A stretch of 64,000 nucleotides of DNA. Source: Aquisphaera insulae (GTDB taxonomy: Bacteria; Planctomycetota; Planctomycetia; Isosphaerales; Isosphaeraceae). The stretch lies in NCBI RefSeq assembly GCF_011064615.1, contig NZ_JAALJH010000014.1:62001-126000 (forward strand), given 5' to 3'. The notes under the pieces were generated by a model. It made no database searches. It worked only from the letters and a program-made list of their open reading frames with translations, and was not told the DNA's origin. Positions 26,371 through 39,766 of the stretch are shown piece after piece. Position 1 is the first letter of the stretch; each line of letters begins with the position of its first letter. Position numbers and translations under genes: made by a program.

Positions 26371-27770
26371 ACGTCCACGAACCTAGCCCCGCGACGACAG
26401 GCCCCTCTGCCGGGAGCTCGATGTCGAGCACCTTGATCGCCAGCGCGCTCATTGCCGCCCTCGGCGGGCTCCTCTTCGGTTATGACACGGTCGTGATCTC
26501 GGGGACGAACGACGCCCTCGTTCGGGTATTCGACCTGAGCTCGAAGACGCTGGGGATCACGGTGGCCATCGCGCTCATCGGCACGGTCTTCGGCTCGATT
26601 TTCGCCGGCCGTCCTGCGGACGTCTGGGGGCGGAAGAAGGCCCTGGTTCTTGTGGCAATCCTGTACCTGGTCACGTCGCTGGGGACAGCCCTGGCCTGGG
26701 ATTGGTATTCATTCCTCTTCTTCCGATTCTGGGGCGGCGTGGCGGTGGGGGCGGCCTCCGTGGTCTCGCCGCTCTACATCGCGGAGATCTCCCCCGCGCG
26801 GTTCCGCGGGCGGCTGGTCGCGGTCCAGCAGTTCAACATCTGCCTCGGTATCCTGCTGGCGCAGCTCATCAACTACGGGATCGCACGGCTGAGCCTGGGC
26901 GAGAACGAATGGCGGTGGATGCTCGGCGTGCTCGCGATTCCGTCGTTCGCGTTCCTCGTCCTGGTGCTCCCCACCCTGGAGAGCCCCCGCTGGCTAATCG
27001 GCCGGGGCCGCGACGACGAGGCCCGCGCCGCGCTCCTGAGACTGGGCGTGGACGGGGGCGGCGTGGACCAGGAGGTCGCCGAGATCCGCTCCTCGATCGA
27101 CCCGGAACACCTGAAGAAGGGGAACTCCCTGTTCAGGCCGGCCTACCGGATCCCGGTCATGCTGGCGATCGCCATCGCCATGTTCAATCAGCTCTCGGGC
27201 ATCAATGCGGTCCTCTATTACGCGCCCAAGATCTTCGGGATGGCCAACGTGGCCAAGGACGCGGCGCTCCTGAACGCCGTCGCGGTCGGGACCACGAACC
27301 TGGTCTTCACGATGCTGGCGATGCTCGTGATCGACCACTTCGGGCGGCGAGCCCTCATGCTGGCCGGTTCGATCGGCTACATCCTCGGCCTTGGCATCAC
27401 GGCGTTGGCCTTCTACACCTACGGCGGCAATTTCACCGGGCCGGGGATCGCGCTGGTGCTGGGCGGACTCCTGCTGTTCATCGCGGCGCACGCGTTCGGG
27501 CAGGGTGCCGTGATCTGGGTCTTCATCAGCGAGATCTTTCCCAACCGGGTTCGGGCCGACGGCCAGGCGCTCGGCAGCACAACGCACTGGGTGATGGCCG
27601 CGATCATCGCCGGCATCTTCCCGTATGAGCTCGAGATCCTCGGCCCCGGCACCACCTTCGCCATCTACATGGTGATGATGTTCATTCAGCTCCTCTGGGT
27701 CCTCTTCATCATGCCCGAGACCAAGGGTGTGCCGCTCGAGGAGATGGAGAAGAAGCTGGGGATCGGGTGA
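26367..27770 (+). CDS. Sugar:proton symporter, MFS sugar-porter family
   Basis: 467 residues from a TTG at 26367 whose last two bases overlap the kinase TGA; GGAGGT lies six bases before it. An ATG at 26421 (GGGAG upstream) is the fallback start. Sugar-porter signatures: GYDTVVISG in helix 1, GRPADVWGRKKAL in the 2-3 loop, PLYIAEISPARFRGRLV, the helix-7 block NQLSGINAVLYYAPKIF, IDHFGRRALMLAG, and the C-terminal PETKGVPLEEME. Twelve hydrophobic segments are visible. Imports fructose or a related hexose for the adjacent kinase. Confidence 0.93.
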   Translation: MNVHEPSPATTGPSAGSSMSSTLIASALIAALGGLLFGYDTVVISGTNDALVRVFDLSSKTLGITVAIALIGTVFGSIFAGRPADVWGRKKALVLVAILYLVTSLGTALAWDWYSFLFFRFWGGVAVGAASVVSPLYIAEISPARFRGRLVAVQQFNICLGILLAQLINYGIARLSLGENEWRWMLGVLAIPSFAFLVLVLPTLESPRWLIGRGRDDEARAALLRLGVDGGGVDQEVAEIRSSIDPEHLKKGNSLFRPAYRIPVMLAIAIAMFNQLSGINAVLYYAPKIFGMANVAKDAALLNAVAVGTTNLVFTMLAMLVIDHFGRRALMLAGSIGYILGLGITALAFYTYGGNFTGPGIALVLGGLLLFIAAHAFGQGAVIWVFISEIFPNRVRADGQALGSTTHWVMAAIIAGIFPYELEILGPGTTFAIYMVMMFIQLLWVLFIMPETKGVPLEEMEKKLGIG

Positions 27771-27818
27771 TGCGGGCATCGGATCTCGATCGGCCCTCGA
27801 ACCGGAGGTTGAGCCTTG

Positions 27819-29330
27819 ATGGGTCAGACGATCGTGCTGCCGGTCCTCGCCTCCGCCGCGGCTCTCCTCCTGGCCGCGGCGGCCATCGGCGATGAGCCTG
27901 AGACCGGGCGCCCTCTCTATCACTTCACGCCGCCTCGGAACTTCATCAACGACCCCAACGGCCTGGTCCTGGTCGACGGCGAATATCACCTGTTCTACCA
28001 GCACAACCCCGAAGGGGACCGCTGGGGGCACATGAGCTGGGGACACGCCGTCAGCCGGGACCTGTATCGATGGCAGCACCTGCCGATCGCGCTCCGCGAG
28101 GCCGACGGCATCATGATCTTCTCCGGGAGCGCCGTCCTCGATCGGACCAACACCTCGGGCCTCGGCCGGGACGGAGTCGCCCCCATGGTCGCGGCCTACA
28201 CGGGCGACGGCCTGGGCAAGCAGACGCAGAACCTGGCGTACAGCCTGGATCTGGGCCGGAGCTGGACGAAGTACGCGAAGAACCCGGTGCTCGACATCGG
28301 CTCGAAGGAGTTCCGCGACCCGAAGGTCTTCTACCACCACGACACCGGGCGCTGGATCATGGCCACCGTGCTGGCCGACCAGCACAAGGTGAGGTTCTGG
28401 GGCTCAAGCGACCTCAAGACCTGGGAGATGCTCAGCGACTTCGGCCCGGCCGGGGCGGTCGGCGGCGTCTGGGAGTGCCCGGAGCTGATCGAAGTGCACG
28501 TCGAGCGGATGACCCGCCAGACCCGCTGGGTCCTGAAGGTGGACGTCAACCCCGGGGCGCCCCATGGCGGATCCGGCGGCCAGTATTTCGTGGGCGATTT
28601 CGACGGCAGGACTTTCCGCGCCGATCGGAAGCCCGACGAGCCGCCGCTCTGGGTCGACGGCGGCAAGGACTTCTACGCCGCCCAGGCCTGGAACGGGGCC
28701 GACGGCGTCTGGATCGCCTGGATGAACAACTGGCAATACGCCAACGACATCCCGACCTCGCCATGGCGAGGCGCGATGACGATCCCTCGCCAGGTCCGGC
28801 TGAGCAGGAGAGACGACGGTTACAGGCTGATGCAGATCCCGCATCCGTCGCTCGAGGCCCTGCGGGGGCCGAAGATCGAGCTGGGCCCTCGCGCGGTCCC
28901 CCCGGGCTCCATGACGCTCGCCGCCGAGGGCGTCGAGGGGACGTCGCTGGAACTCATGGCCGTCATCGAGGCGGGAGACGCCGACACGTTCGGCCTCAAG
29001 GTCCGCACGGGCAAGGGGGAGGAGACGATCGTCGGCGTGGATCGGAAGGCCGGCGAGGTCTTCGTCGATCGGGCGCGGTCCGGCAACGTGGCGTTCAGCC
29101 GGGATTTCCCCGGCAGGCATGGGGCGAAGCTCCCGACCGGGAGAGCGGAGCAGGTCGTCTACCTCCACGTCTTCGTGGACGCGACGTCGGTCGAGGTCTT
29201 CGCCGACGGCGGGGACGTCGTGATCACCGACCAGGTTTTTCCCCGGCCGGACAGCCGTGGGGTCGGCCTCTTCGCCGAAGGCGGCACCGCCAGGCTGAAG
29301 TCGCTGGAGGCGTGGCCCCTCAGACCGTGA
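27819..29330 (+). CDS. Exported GH32 beta-fructosidase (levanase/invertase type)
   Basis: 503 residues. The start is ATG at 27819, with TTG immediately before it as an alternative; GGAGGT is at 27803-27808. A signal peptide spans about 1-24. The three catalytic acids of GH32 are visible: nucleophile Asp45 in NDPNG (44-48), transition-state stabiliser Asp167 in FRDP and acid/base Glu219 in WECPEL. The C-terminal beta-sandwich runs from about residue 340. Cleaves beta-fructosyl bonds of sucrose, levan or inulin outside the cytoplasm. The last gene of the fructan operon; its 3' end overlaps the convergent araM-like gene by 11 bases. Confidence 0.94.
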   Translation: MGQTIVLPVLASAAALLLAAAAIGDEPETGRPLYHFTPPRNFINDPNGLVLVDGEYHLFYQHNPEGDRWGHMSWGHAVSRDLYRWQHLPIALREADGIMIFSGSAVLDRTNTSGLGRDGVAPMVAAYTGDGLGKQTQNLAYSLDLGRSWTKYAKNPVLDIGSKEFRDPKVFYHHDTGRWIMATVLADQHKVRFWGSSDLKTWEMLSDFGPAGAVGGVWECPELIEVHVERMTRQTRWVLKVDVNPGAPHGGSGGQYFVGDFDGRTFRADRKPDEPPLWVDGGKDFYAAQAWNGADGVWIAWMNNWQYANDIPTSPWRGAMTIPRQVRLSRRDDGYRLMQIPHPSLEALRGPKIELGPRAVPPGSMTLAAEGVEGTSLELMAVIEAGDADTFGLKVRTGKGEETIVGVDRKAGEVFVDRARSGNVAFSRDFPGRHGAKLPTGRAEQVVYLHVFVDATSVEVFADGGDVVITDQVFPRPDSRGVGLFAEGGTARLKSLEAWPLRP

Positions 29331-30690
29331 AAAGGTCGGAGTCGGGCTTCAGTGGCCAGACTCCTTCGGGACCGAACAGCCGCCCCATGGCTGCGTCCAG
29401 GAGCCCGAGTCGCTGGATCAGGTCGAGGATCGTGAAACGTCGGCGAATGAATGACGCCTGCTCAAAGCTGGCGTGCAGGCGTTCGCGAGGGATGCCGATC
29501 TGATCGGGCTCGAAAGGGCAACCTGCCTCGAGCAGCATCCGGCGCGCCTGCCGAAGTGGGATGAGATGATGCCTCAGCCGCCGCTGAAGCTCGGGCCATC
29601 CCTCACGGAGGCTCGTGAGTTGGGTGCGGAGCTGGTCGCGATGCGGGTACTTCGCCCGTGTCTCCTCGTGGGCCTTCACCGCCAGTGGGCCGGAGCCGAA
29701 TGAGGCCTTGATCCGAACGTTGTGTTGCTCCAGGGTCGGCCAGCAATCGACGGTCTGGTCGATCTCCAGATTGCGGAGATCGCGAGTCAGCAAGTCCTCA
29801 TAGAGAGCCAGCGAGGCCAGCGTGCCAAGTCCCACCTTGAAGCCGTGGGATGGGATGGAACCGAGATGCGTATGATGTTGCATGTCCCAGAGGTGGCTGA
29901 GTTGGTGCTCTGCGCCGGAGGCCGGCCGGCTGGATCGGGCCTGCTGCATGGCCAGGCCGGTAGTCATCAGGCCGATCACCAGTTGCCGCAGCGTCTCGGG
30001 CTCGCCTCGTGCGACCCCAGCCGGGGAATCGACCCAGCGGCGGAACGGGCCGTGGATCATCTCCCAGACGGTCGGATCGATCGGCTCGACGCCGACTGCG
30101 TCCGCGAGGATCCAGTCCGCCCCGGCGACATTCTTGGCCAGCAGATCGGCGTAGCCCGCGGCGTTCATTCCTCGCGGGGCTCGCGCGATGACGTCCAGAT
30201 CCGCCAGGACCCCCGCCGGTGCGGGGCATGCGAAGGTTTGCTTCGATCCCTCGTGCAGGATCGAGGCCCCGAACGCCGTGTAGCCGTCCATCGAGGCCGC
30301 CGTGGCGACGACCATGTACGGCCGACCGAGGCGATGCGCCGCCAGCTTCGTCAGGTCGTTCAGCGTCCCCGAGCCGACGACGACAGGGATCGCTTCGGTC
30401 CTCGAGAGTGCACCCTTCAACGCATCGAGCCGAGCATCCTCCGCGACGATTTCAGGCGGAAAGAGGACCGGCTCTTCAGGCGGCTGCCCCGCACTCCGAA
30501 AGCTCTCGACAACATCGTTTCCTGCGACCTGGTACGTCCGCTCATCGGCCACGACGATCGCCGGCACGTCGCCGAAGAGCAGAGTGTGGATCTCGGCCGC
30601 GCGATGGCGAATGCCGGGCTCGATCTCCAATCGCCGAGTCTCCCGGGCGAAAGCGAGAGTACGATCCAGGGGACGGTTGATTTCGCTCAT
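29320..30690 (-). CDS. sn-glycerol-1-phosphate dehydrogenase family (AraM/EgsA-like)
   Basis: 456 residues. An NAD-binding GSGTLND (106-112) and the metal-site pattern EHQLSHLW...SHGFKVGLG mark the iron/zinc-dependent G1P dehydrogenase branch, as in archaeal EgsA and Bacillus AraM. Reduces dihydroxyacetone phosphate to sn-glycerol 1-phosphate. The C-terminal 100 residues (charged helices with RLRHHLIPLRQARRMLLEAG) match AraM-type proteins that are longer than archaeal EgsA. No lipid-synthesis partner gene is adjacent. No clear Shine-Dalgarno precedes the ATG at 30690. Convergent 11-base overlap with the GH32 gene. Confidence 0.88.
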   Translation of the reverse strand: MSEINRPLDRTLAFARETRRLEIEPGIRHRAAEIHTLLFGDVPAIVVADERTYQVAGNDVVESFRSAGQPPEEPVLFPPEIVAEDARLDALKGALSRTEAIPVVVGSGTLNDLTKLAAHRLGRPYMVVATAASMDGYTAFGASILHEGSKQTFACPAPAGVLADLDVIARAPRGMNAAGYADLLAKNVAGADWILADAVGVEPIDPTVWEMIHGPFRRWVDSPAGVARGEPETLRQLVIGLMTTGLAMQQARSSRPASGAEHQLSHLWDMQHHTHLGSIPSHGFKVGLGTLASLALYEDLLTRDLRNLEIDQTVDCWPTLEQHNVRIKASFGSGPLAVKAHEETRAKYPHRDQLRTQLTSLREGWPELQRRLRHHLIPLRQARRMLLEAGCPFEPDQIGIPRERLHASFEQASFIRRRFTILDLIQRLGLLDAAMGRLFGPEGVWPLKPDSDLFTV

Positions 30691-30861
30691 CAGGAGTCAT
30701 CCGCACGTCGGGCCCGGTCGTCCTTGATACCTCCTCAAAGACTATCCGCCAGCCGAGGCCAGGCCAACCCGCGGGATTCGATCTGGGCGACGGCCGCGTC
30801 GCGTGGGAAAATGAAGCAATGAGAATCGTCTCGGTCTCACGTCCCAGTAGTCGAGGGTAAC

Positions 30862-31587
30862 ATGAGTCTCGGACCCATGGATGCGCTCACGCCCACGCTG
30901 GCGGCCAGGCCCGCGGTCGCGCTCGATGTCGAGTATCCCGATAGCGACGGACAGCCCATGTCGGACAACACCACGCAGTTCCGGTGGATCGTCACGATCA
31001 AGGAGGGGCTCGAGTCCCTCTTTCGCGACCGTGCCGATGTCTTCGTGGCCGGCGACCTCCTCTGGTATGCCGTCGAAGGTCAACCGAAAATCCGGACCGC
31101 CCCCGACGCCATGGTTGTTATCGGCCGGCCGAAAGGGGAACGGGGCTCTTACATGCAGTGGCTGGAGGATGGCGTCGCCCCTCAGGTCGTCTTCGAGGTC
31201 CATTCCCCCGGCAATCGGATGTCGGATGCAGTCCGTCGATTTCGGTTCTATGAGCACTACGGCGTCGAGGAGTACTACCACTACGATCCGGATCGCGGAG
31301 AGCTCACGGGCTGGTTGCGAGGAGATTCAGGACTCGAGGAGATCGAATCGATCGCAGGCTTCACGAGCCCTCGCCTCGGCGTCCGATTCGAACCCGGAGA
31401 CGGACCGGATTCCCTCAAAATCTATCGCCCCGACGGCCGGCCATTCCTGACATACCTGGAGCTTGAATCCCTGTGGCTGGCGGAGCGGCAGCGGGCCGAC
31501 CAGGAGCGGCAGCGGGCCGACCAGGAGCAGCTGCGGGCCGATCGACTGGCCGCCAAACTCCGCGAGATGGGGATTGAACTGGATTGA
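30862..31587 (+). CDS. Uma2-family restriction-endonuclease-fold protein
   Basis: 241 residues from the ATG at 30862 (GAGGGT upstream). It has Uma2 (DUF820) core elements: RTAPDAMVVIGRPKGER, PQVVFEVHSPGNRMSD and YGVEEYYHYDP, carrying the PD-(D/E)XK-like Asp, Glu and downstream polar residue. A short coiled-coil tail (ERQRADQE repeats, about residues 208-236) follows. Uma2 paralogues are numerous in planctomycetes and cyanobacteria; their biological role is undetermined. Confidence 0.92.
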   Translation: MSLGPMDALTPTLAARPAVALDVEYPDSDGQPMSDNTTQFRWIVTIKEGLESLFRDRADVFVAGDLLWYAVEGQPKIRTAPDAMVVIGRPKGERGSYMQWLEDGVAPQVVFEVHSPGNRMSDAVRRFRFYEHYGVEEYYHYDPDRGELTGWLRGDSGLEEIESIAGFTSPRLGVRFEPGDGPDSLKIYRPDGRPFLTYLELESLWLAERQRADQERQRADQEQLRADRLAAKLREMGIELD

Positions 31588-31674
31588 TAGCGGCCTACCT
31601 CCCTATGCACTGAAATCTCGACGAGCATGTAAGTCACCTCATCGATCGTTTGAGATGACGGGATCGACTGCCTC

Positions 31675-31702
31675 TTGAGCCGCAACTGAAATTCTGTACA
31701 TT
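31675..31702 (+). promoter_or_regulatory. Candidate promoter for the topoisomerase operon
   Basis: TTGAGC (31675-31680), a 16-base spacer, TACATT (31697-31702), within the locally AT-richer 228-base gap before the A-subunit gene. A second weaker pair is TTGTGC (31708-31713) and TATTGT (31732-31737). Confidence 0.35.
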
Positions 31703-31815
31703 ATTCCTTGTGCGGTCCGCCGATAAACTGGTATTGTGATTCCTCGCCGACTTGGTGAGATCGTGCGGATTTTGCCGAGGGTGCGGGACTTCGGGAAGGG
31801 GACGAGAGCCGATCG

Positions 31816-34341
<2,526 letters not shown>

Positions 34342-34356
34342 GGACAGGACGACTGA

Positions 34357-36303
<1,947 letters not shown>

Positions 36304-36321
36304 TCCAGCGAAGCGGACGGG

Positions 36322-37326
36322 ATGGCACGACGCATGGCGATCATCGAGGTGGACGGTTTGACCAAGACCTATCGCGTCTTCCAGAAGCGCGAGGGGGTCC
36401 TCGGCGCGTTCCGGGGGCTCTACCGGCGCGAGTACCGCGAGGTCCGCGCGGTGGACGACGTCCGGTTCCGGATCGAGCCCGGCGAGATGGTCGCCTTCCT
36501 GGGCCCCAACGGCGCGGGCAAGACGACGACCCTGAAGATGCTCTCCGGCCTGGTCTATCCCTCCGGCGGCGCCGCCCGGGTGCTCGGCTTCGTGCCGTGG
36601 GAGCGGACCGACGCCTTCCGCCGCCAGTTCGCGCTGGTGATGGGCCAGAAGAACCAGCTCTGGTGGGACCTGCCGGCGGCCGACAGCTTCCAGCTCCATC
36701 GCGAGATCTACTCCATCCCGGCCGACCAGTTCAACCGCACCCTGGGGGAGCTGACCGAACTCCTCGGCGTCGAGAAGCTGACCCGCCAGGCGGTCCGTGA
36801 GCTCTCGCTGGGCGAGCGGATGAAGATGGAGCTGATCGCCGCCCTGCTCCACGGCCCGCGGCTGCTGCTCCTCGACGAGCCGACCATCGGCCTGGACGTC
36901 GTGGCCCAGGCGGCCATCCAGAAGTGCCTGCGCGACTATCACGAGCGGCGCGGGATGACCATGCTCCTGACCAGCCACTACATGCGGGACGTGGAGGCCC
37001 TCTGCGACCGCGTCCTGGTGATCAACCAGGGGCGTGTGGTGTACGACGGCGACCTCTCCGGGATCATCGAGCGGTTCGGCGAGCGGAAGCTGGTGAAGCT
37101 CCAGTTCGCGGGCCCCGCGCCCGAGGGCCTCGACCAGTTCGGCGAGGTGATCCGCCGCGAGGGCCCCTTCGTCGAGATCAAGGTGGACCGCCCCCGGGTC
37201 GCCGAGATGCTCGGCGCGGTGCTCGACCGCCACGAGCTGGCCGACGTGAGCGTCGAAGACCCGCCGCTCGAGGAGGTCATCGCCCGGGTCTTCGAGGAGG
37301 CGAAGCTCTCGCATGACGCCGCCTGA
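36322..37326 (+). CDS. ABC-2 exporter ATP-binding subunit
   Basis: 334 residues. Walker A GPNGAGKTT (61-69), the signature LSLGERMKME, Walker B LLLLDEPTIGLD and the H-loop TSHYMRD are intact. The C-terminal 80 residues form the small domain typical of NatA-like subunits. It begins 18 bases after the topoisomerase gene and overlaps the first permease by 14 bases. Powers the two DUF990-type permeases that follow; the substrate is unknown. An internal ATG at 36334 is an alternative start. Confidence 0.93.
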   Translation: MARRMAIIEVDGLTKTYRVFQKREGVLGAFRGLYRREYREVRAVDDVRFRIEPGEMVAFLGPNGAGKTTTLKMLSGLVYPSGGAARVLGFVPWERTDAFRRQFALVMGQKNQLWWDLPAADSFQLHREIYSIPADQFNRTLGELTELLGVEKLTRQAVRELSLGERMKMELIAALLHGPRLLLLDEPTIGLDVVAQAAIQKCLRDYHERRGMTMLLTSHYMRDVEALCDRVLVINQGRVVYDGDLSGIIERFGERKLVKLQFAGPAPEGLDQFGEVIRREGPFVEIKVDRPRVAEMLGAVLDRHELADVSVEDPPLEEVIARVFEEAKLSHDAA

Positions 37327-38188
37327 CACCCTTTCCGTCACGCCCCCGGTCCCCGCCCCCGCGATGGGCGGACTGGTATCGACGGTCCGGAAGTACGTCC
37401 GGATCCTCCGGGTCTCGCTGGTGGAACGGATGACGTACCGGGCGGATTTCCTCCTGGGTACGGTCCTCCGCTTCCTGCCGCTGATCACCACGATCCTGCT
37501 CTGGAAGGCCATCTACGAGGGGGCGGGGCAGGACAACCTGGCCGGATTCAAGTATCGGGAAATGATCGCGTATCTGCTGCTGACCCACATCAGCCGGATG
37601 TTCTCCAGCATGCCGGGCCTGGCCGGCGGCATCGCGCGCGAGGTCCGCGAGGGGACGCTCAAACGCTACCTGATCCAGCCGGTGGACATGATCGGCTACC
37701 TACTCTCGTACCGGATCGCCCACAAGGTCGCGTACATCACGATGTCGTTCCTCCCTTATGGATTGCTCTTTTTCGTCTGCCGCGGCTATTTCGACGGCTT
37801 GCCGGACCCGGTCACGCTGGCGGCGTACGGGGCGTCGCTGATCCTCTCGTTCCTGGTCGGCTTCTACTTCGAGGCGGCGGTGGGCATGGTGGGGTTCTGG
37901 TTCCTGGAGGTCACCTCGCTGCTCTACATCGTGATGACGCTCAACTTCTTCATCTCCGGCCACATGCTGCCGCTGGACCTGCTGCCCGAGCCCTGGTCGA
38001 GCCTCCTCAAGGCGCTGCCGTTCCAGTACATGGCCTATTTCCCGGCGGTCGTCTTCCTGGGGAAGGTCACCGGCTGGGCGCTCGTGGGGCACCTCCTGCT
38101 GGAGCTGGCCTGGGCCGTCGGCTTCATGCTCCTCTGCCGGACGCTCTATCGCCTGGGCCTGAAGCGCTACAGCGCCTACGGAGGTTGA
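37313..38188 (+). CDS. ABC-2 exporter permease (ABC2_membrane_6/DUF990 type)
   Basis: 291 residues with about six membrane helices (for example ILSFLVGFYFEAAVGMVGFWFL and LLYIVMTLNFFISGHMLPLDLLP). The REVREGTLKRYLIQPVDMIGY block is the amphipathic coupling segment characteristic of this permease family. The first 40 residues are Pro-rich and cytoplasmic. Acts as a heterodimer with the next gene. Confidence 0.9.
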   Translation: MTPPDTLSVTPPVPAPAMGGLVSTVRKYVRILRVSLVERMTYRADFLLGTVLRFLPLITTILLWKAIYEGAGQDNLAGFKYREMIAYLLLTHISRMFSSMPGLAGGIAREVREGTLKRYLIQPVDMIGYLLSYRIAHKVAYITMSFLPYGLLFFVCRGYFDGLPDPVTLAAYGASLILSFLVGFYFEAAVGMVGFWFLEVTSLLYIVMTLNFFISGHMLPLDLLPEPWSSLLKALPFQYMAYFPAVVFLGKVTGWALVGHLLLELAWAVGFMLLCRTLYRLGLKRYSAYGG

Positions 38189-38191
38189 CAC

Positions 38192-39004
38192 GTGCTCGAC
38201 GGCCTGTCCCGATACCTGAGGCTGTTCGGGCATCTCGCCCGCTACACGCTGACTCGCGAGCTCTCGATGCGGGGGAATTTCCTGGTCAAGATCTCGGTGG
38301 AGATCCTCTGGCTGGGGATCATGGTGGCCTTCTACCGGACGGTGTTCGCCCGCACGAGCTACGTGGCGAGCTGGTCCGAGCCGGAGTATTTCTTCTTCGT
38401 CGGCTGCTACTTCGCCCTCAACGGCCTGATCGAGACGCTCTTCCTGGAGAACTGCAACGAGTTCGCCGAGCTCGTGCGGACGGGCGACCTGGATTTCCTG
38501 CTCCTCCGCCCGATCGACGAGCAGTTCCTGATCAGCTTCCGCCGCGTGGACTGGGGGACATTCCCGAATATCATCATGGGCGCGGTGCTGATGGGGATCG
38601 CCCTGGTGCAGAAGGGATGGGCCTTCGACGCCGGCCGCGTCGCCGCGTTCATCGTGACGTTCGCCGCCGGGACGGTGATCGCCTATAGCTGCATGCTCGT
38701 GCTGACGTCGCTCTCCGTCTGGCTGGTGCGGAACCAGAGCCTGATGGAGATGTGGTGGCTATTCTCCAGCCTGGCCCGCTATCCTCGCGAGATCTACAAG
38801 GGGCCCTGGGCCGCGGCCCTCGGAGACGTCTTCACCTTCCTGATCCCGATCCTGCTGGTGTCGAACGTCCCGGCCAACGTGATGGTGCGGGTCCTTGATC
38901 CGGCGATGGTCGCGCTCTCGGTGGCCTCCGCGGTCCTCCTGCTCTGGTTCAGCCGGGCCTTCTTCCAGCATGCCCTCAGGTCGTATCGAAGCGCGAGCAG
39001 CTAG
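38192..39004 (+). CDS. ABC-2 exporter permease, second subunit
   Basis: 270 residues from a GTG at 38192 with GGAGG seven bases upstream. Six hydrophobic segments and the family coupling motif LVRTGDLDFLLLRPIDEQFL (about 91-110) are visible. It is three bases from the stop of the first permease, so the pair is translationally linked. Last gene of the plus-strand group; it converges on the chemosensory/GTPase operon with a 70-base gap. Confidence 0.9.
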   Translation: MLDGLSRYLRLFGHLARYTLTRELSMRGNFLVKISVEILWLGIMVAFYRTVFARTSYVASWSEPEYFFFVGCYFALNGLIETLFLENCNEFAELVRTGDLDFLLLRPIDEQFLISFRRVDWGTFPNIIMGAVLMGIALVQKGWAFDAGRVAAFIVTFAAGTVIAYSCMLVLTSLSVWLVRNQSLMEMWWLFSSLARYPREIYKGPWAAALGDVFTFLIPILLVSNVPANVMVRVLDPAMVALSVASAVLLLWFSRAFFQHALRSYRSASS

Positions 39005-39074
39005 GCGGCGAGCATTCCGGCCGCGGATCTCGGCCGAGTCCTCGCGACGCCGAACGGTGCCCGTCGACCGACGA

Positions 39075-39746
39075 TCACGGGCGTTGCCGCTCGGGGCGGA
39101 CGATCGAGAGCAGGAACGGCCGGACGGTCGATGGCTGGAGGCTCGCGGCGAAGCTGACCTTGCGACGCAGCTCCGGGGTGAGCATGCCGAGGAGGCACGT
39201 CGCCAGGTCTACGCGGTCGCCAGCGTGTGCAACCTGGATCGGACGACCGGCGAGTATCCGGTCGCGGATCGGCCTCAGCGGCGGCAGCTTGAGCGTGATC
39301 CCGCGCGCCTCCCAGTCCTTCGGCCCGAGCGGGACGAACAGCTCCGGGATCCGCACCGTACGCAGCGAAATCGGCGGGCACGCGTCGTAGATGAGGGCGC
39401 CGACGGCCATGGCGTTCTGATAGGCCGCGAGCGGTTGCCAGCCGACCGAGTTCATCGCCTTCTCGTCGAGGACCAGGGTGTGAGTGTAGAGCTGCAAGCC
39501 GCCGCGTCCGCTGTATTCCGGCGGGCCCTCGCAGCTCCGGGCCAGGGCGAAGCGGCCGCTCGGCAGGGCGTAGAAGCTCACGCCGGCCGAATTCTCGGCA
39601 TCAAGGTCCAGCGACCCGTGGGACGGTGACCAGCGCGAGATCGCATGGGCATCCTCGTCGCCGACGCCCGGGGACCGGGCGATGAGATGATATCCGCCCC
39701 GGCCTTGCCGGAGGATCGACGTGAAGATCGCTTGTTCGGCCCACAT
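39075..39746 (-). CDS. GAP1-N-like (GTPase-associated protein 1) protein
   Basis: 223 residues from the ATG at 39746; the frame continues upstream into the GTPase gene, but that part is its shadow. The N-terminus (AIFTSILRQGRGGYHLIARSPGV, then FYALPSGRFALARSC, GGLQLYTHTLVLD) matches the beta-rich pattern I remember for GAP1-N type 2. It then has DACPPISLRTVRIPELFVPLG and a helical C-terminus. GAP1 proteins pair with DO-GTPases in computationally defined conflict systems and have no proven activity. Last gene of the ten-gene operon, 20 bases after the GTPase. Assignment is by eye and family memory. Confidence 0.7.
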   Translation of the reverse strand: MWAEQAIFTSILRQGRGGYHLIARSPGVGDEDAHAISRWSPSHGSLDLDAENSAGVSFYALPSGRFALARSCEGPPEYSGRGGLQLYTHTLVLDEKAMNSVGWQPLAAYQNAMAVGALIYDACPPISLRTVRIPELFVPLGPKDWEARGITLKLPPLRPIRDRILAGRPIQVAHAGDRVDLATCLLGMLTPELRRKVSFAASLQPSTVRPFLLSIVRPERQRP

Positions 39747-39766
39747 CGACGAACATCCCCCCGCGG

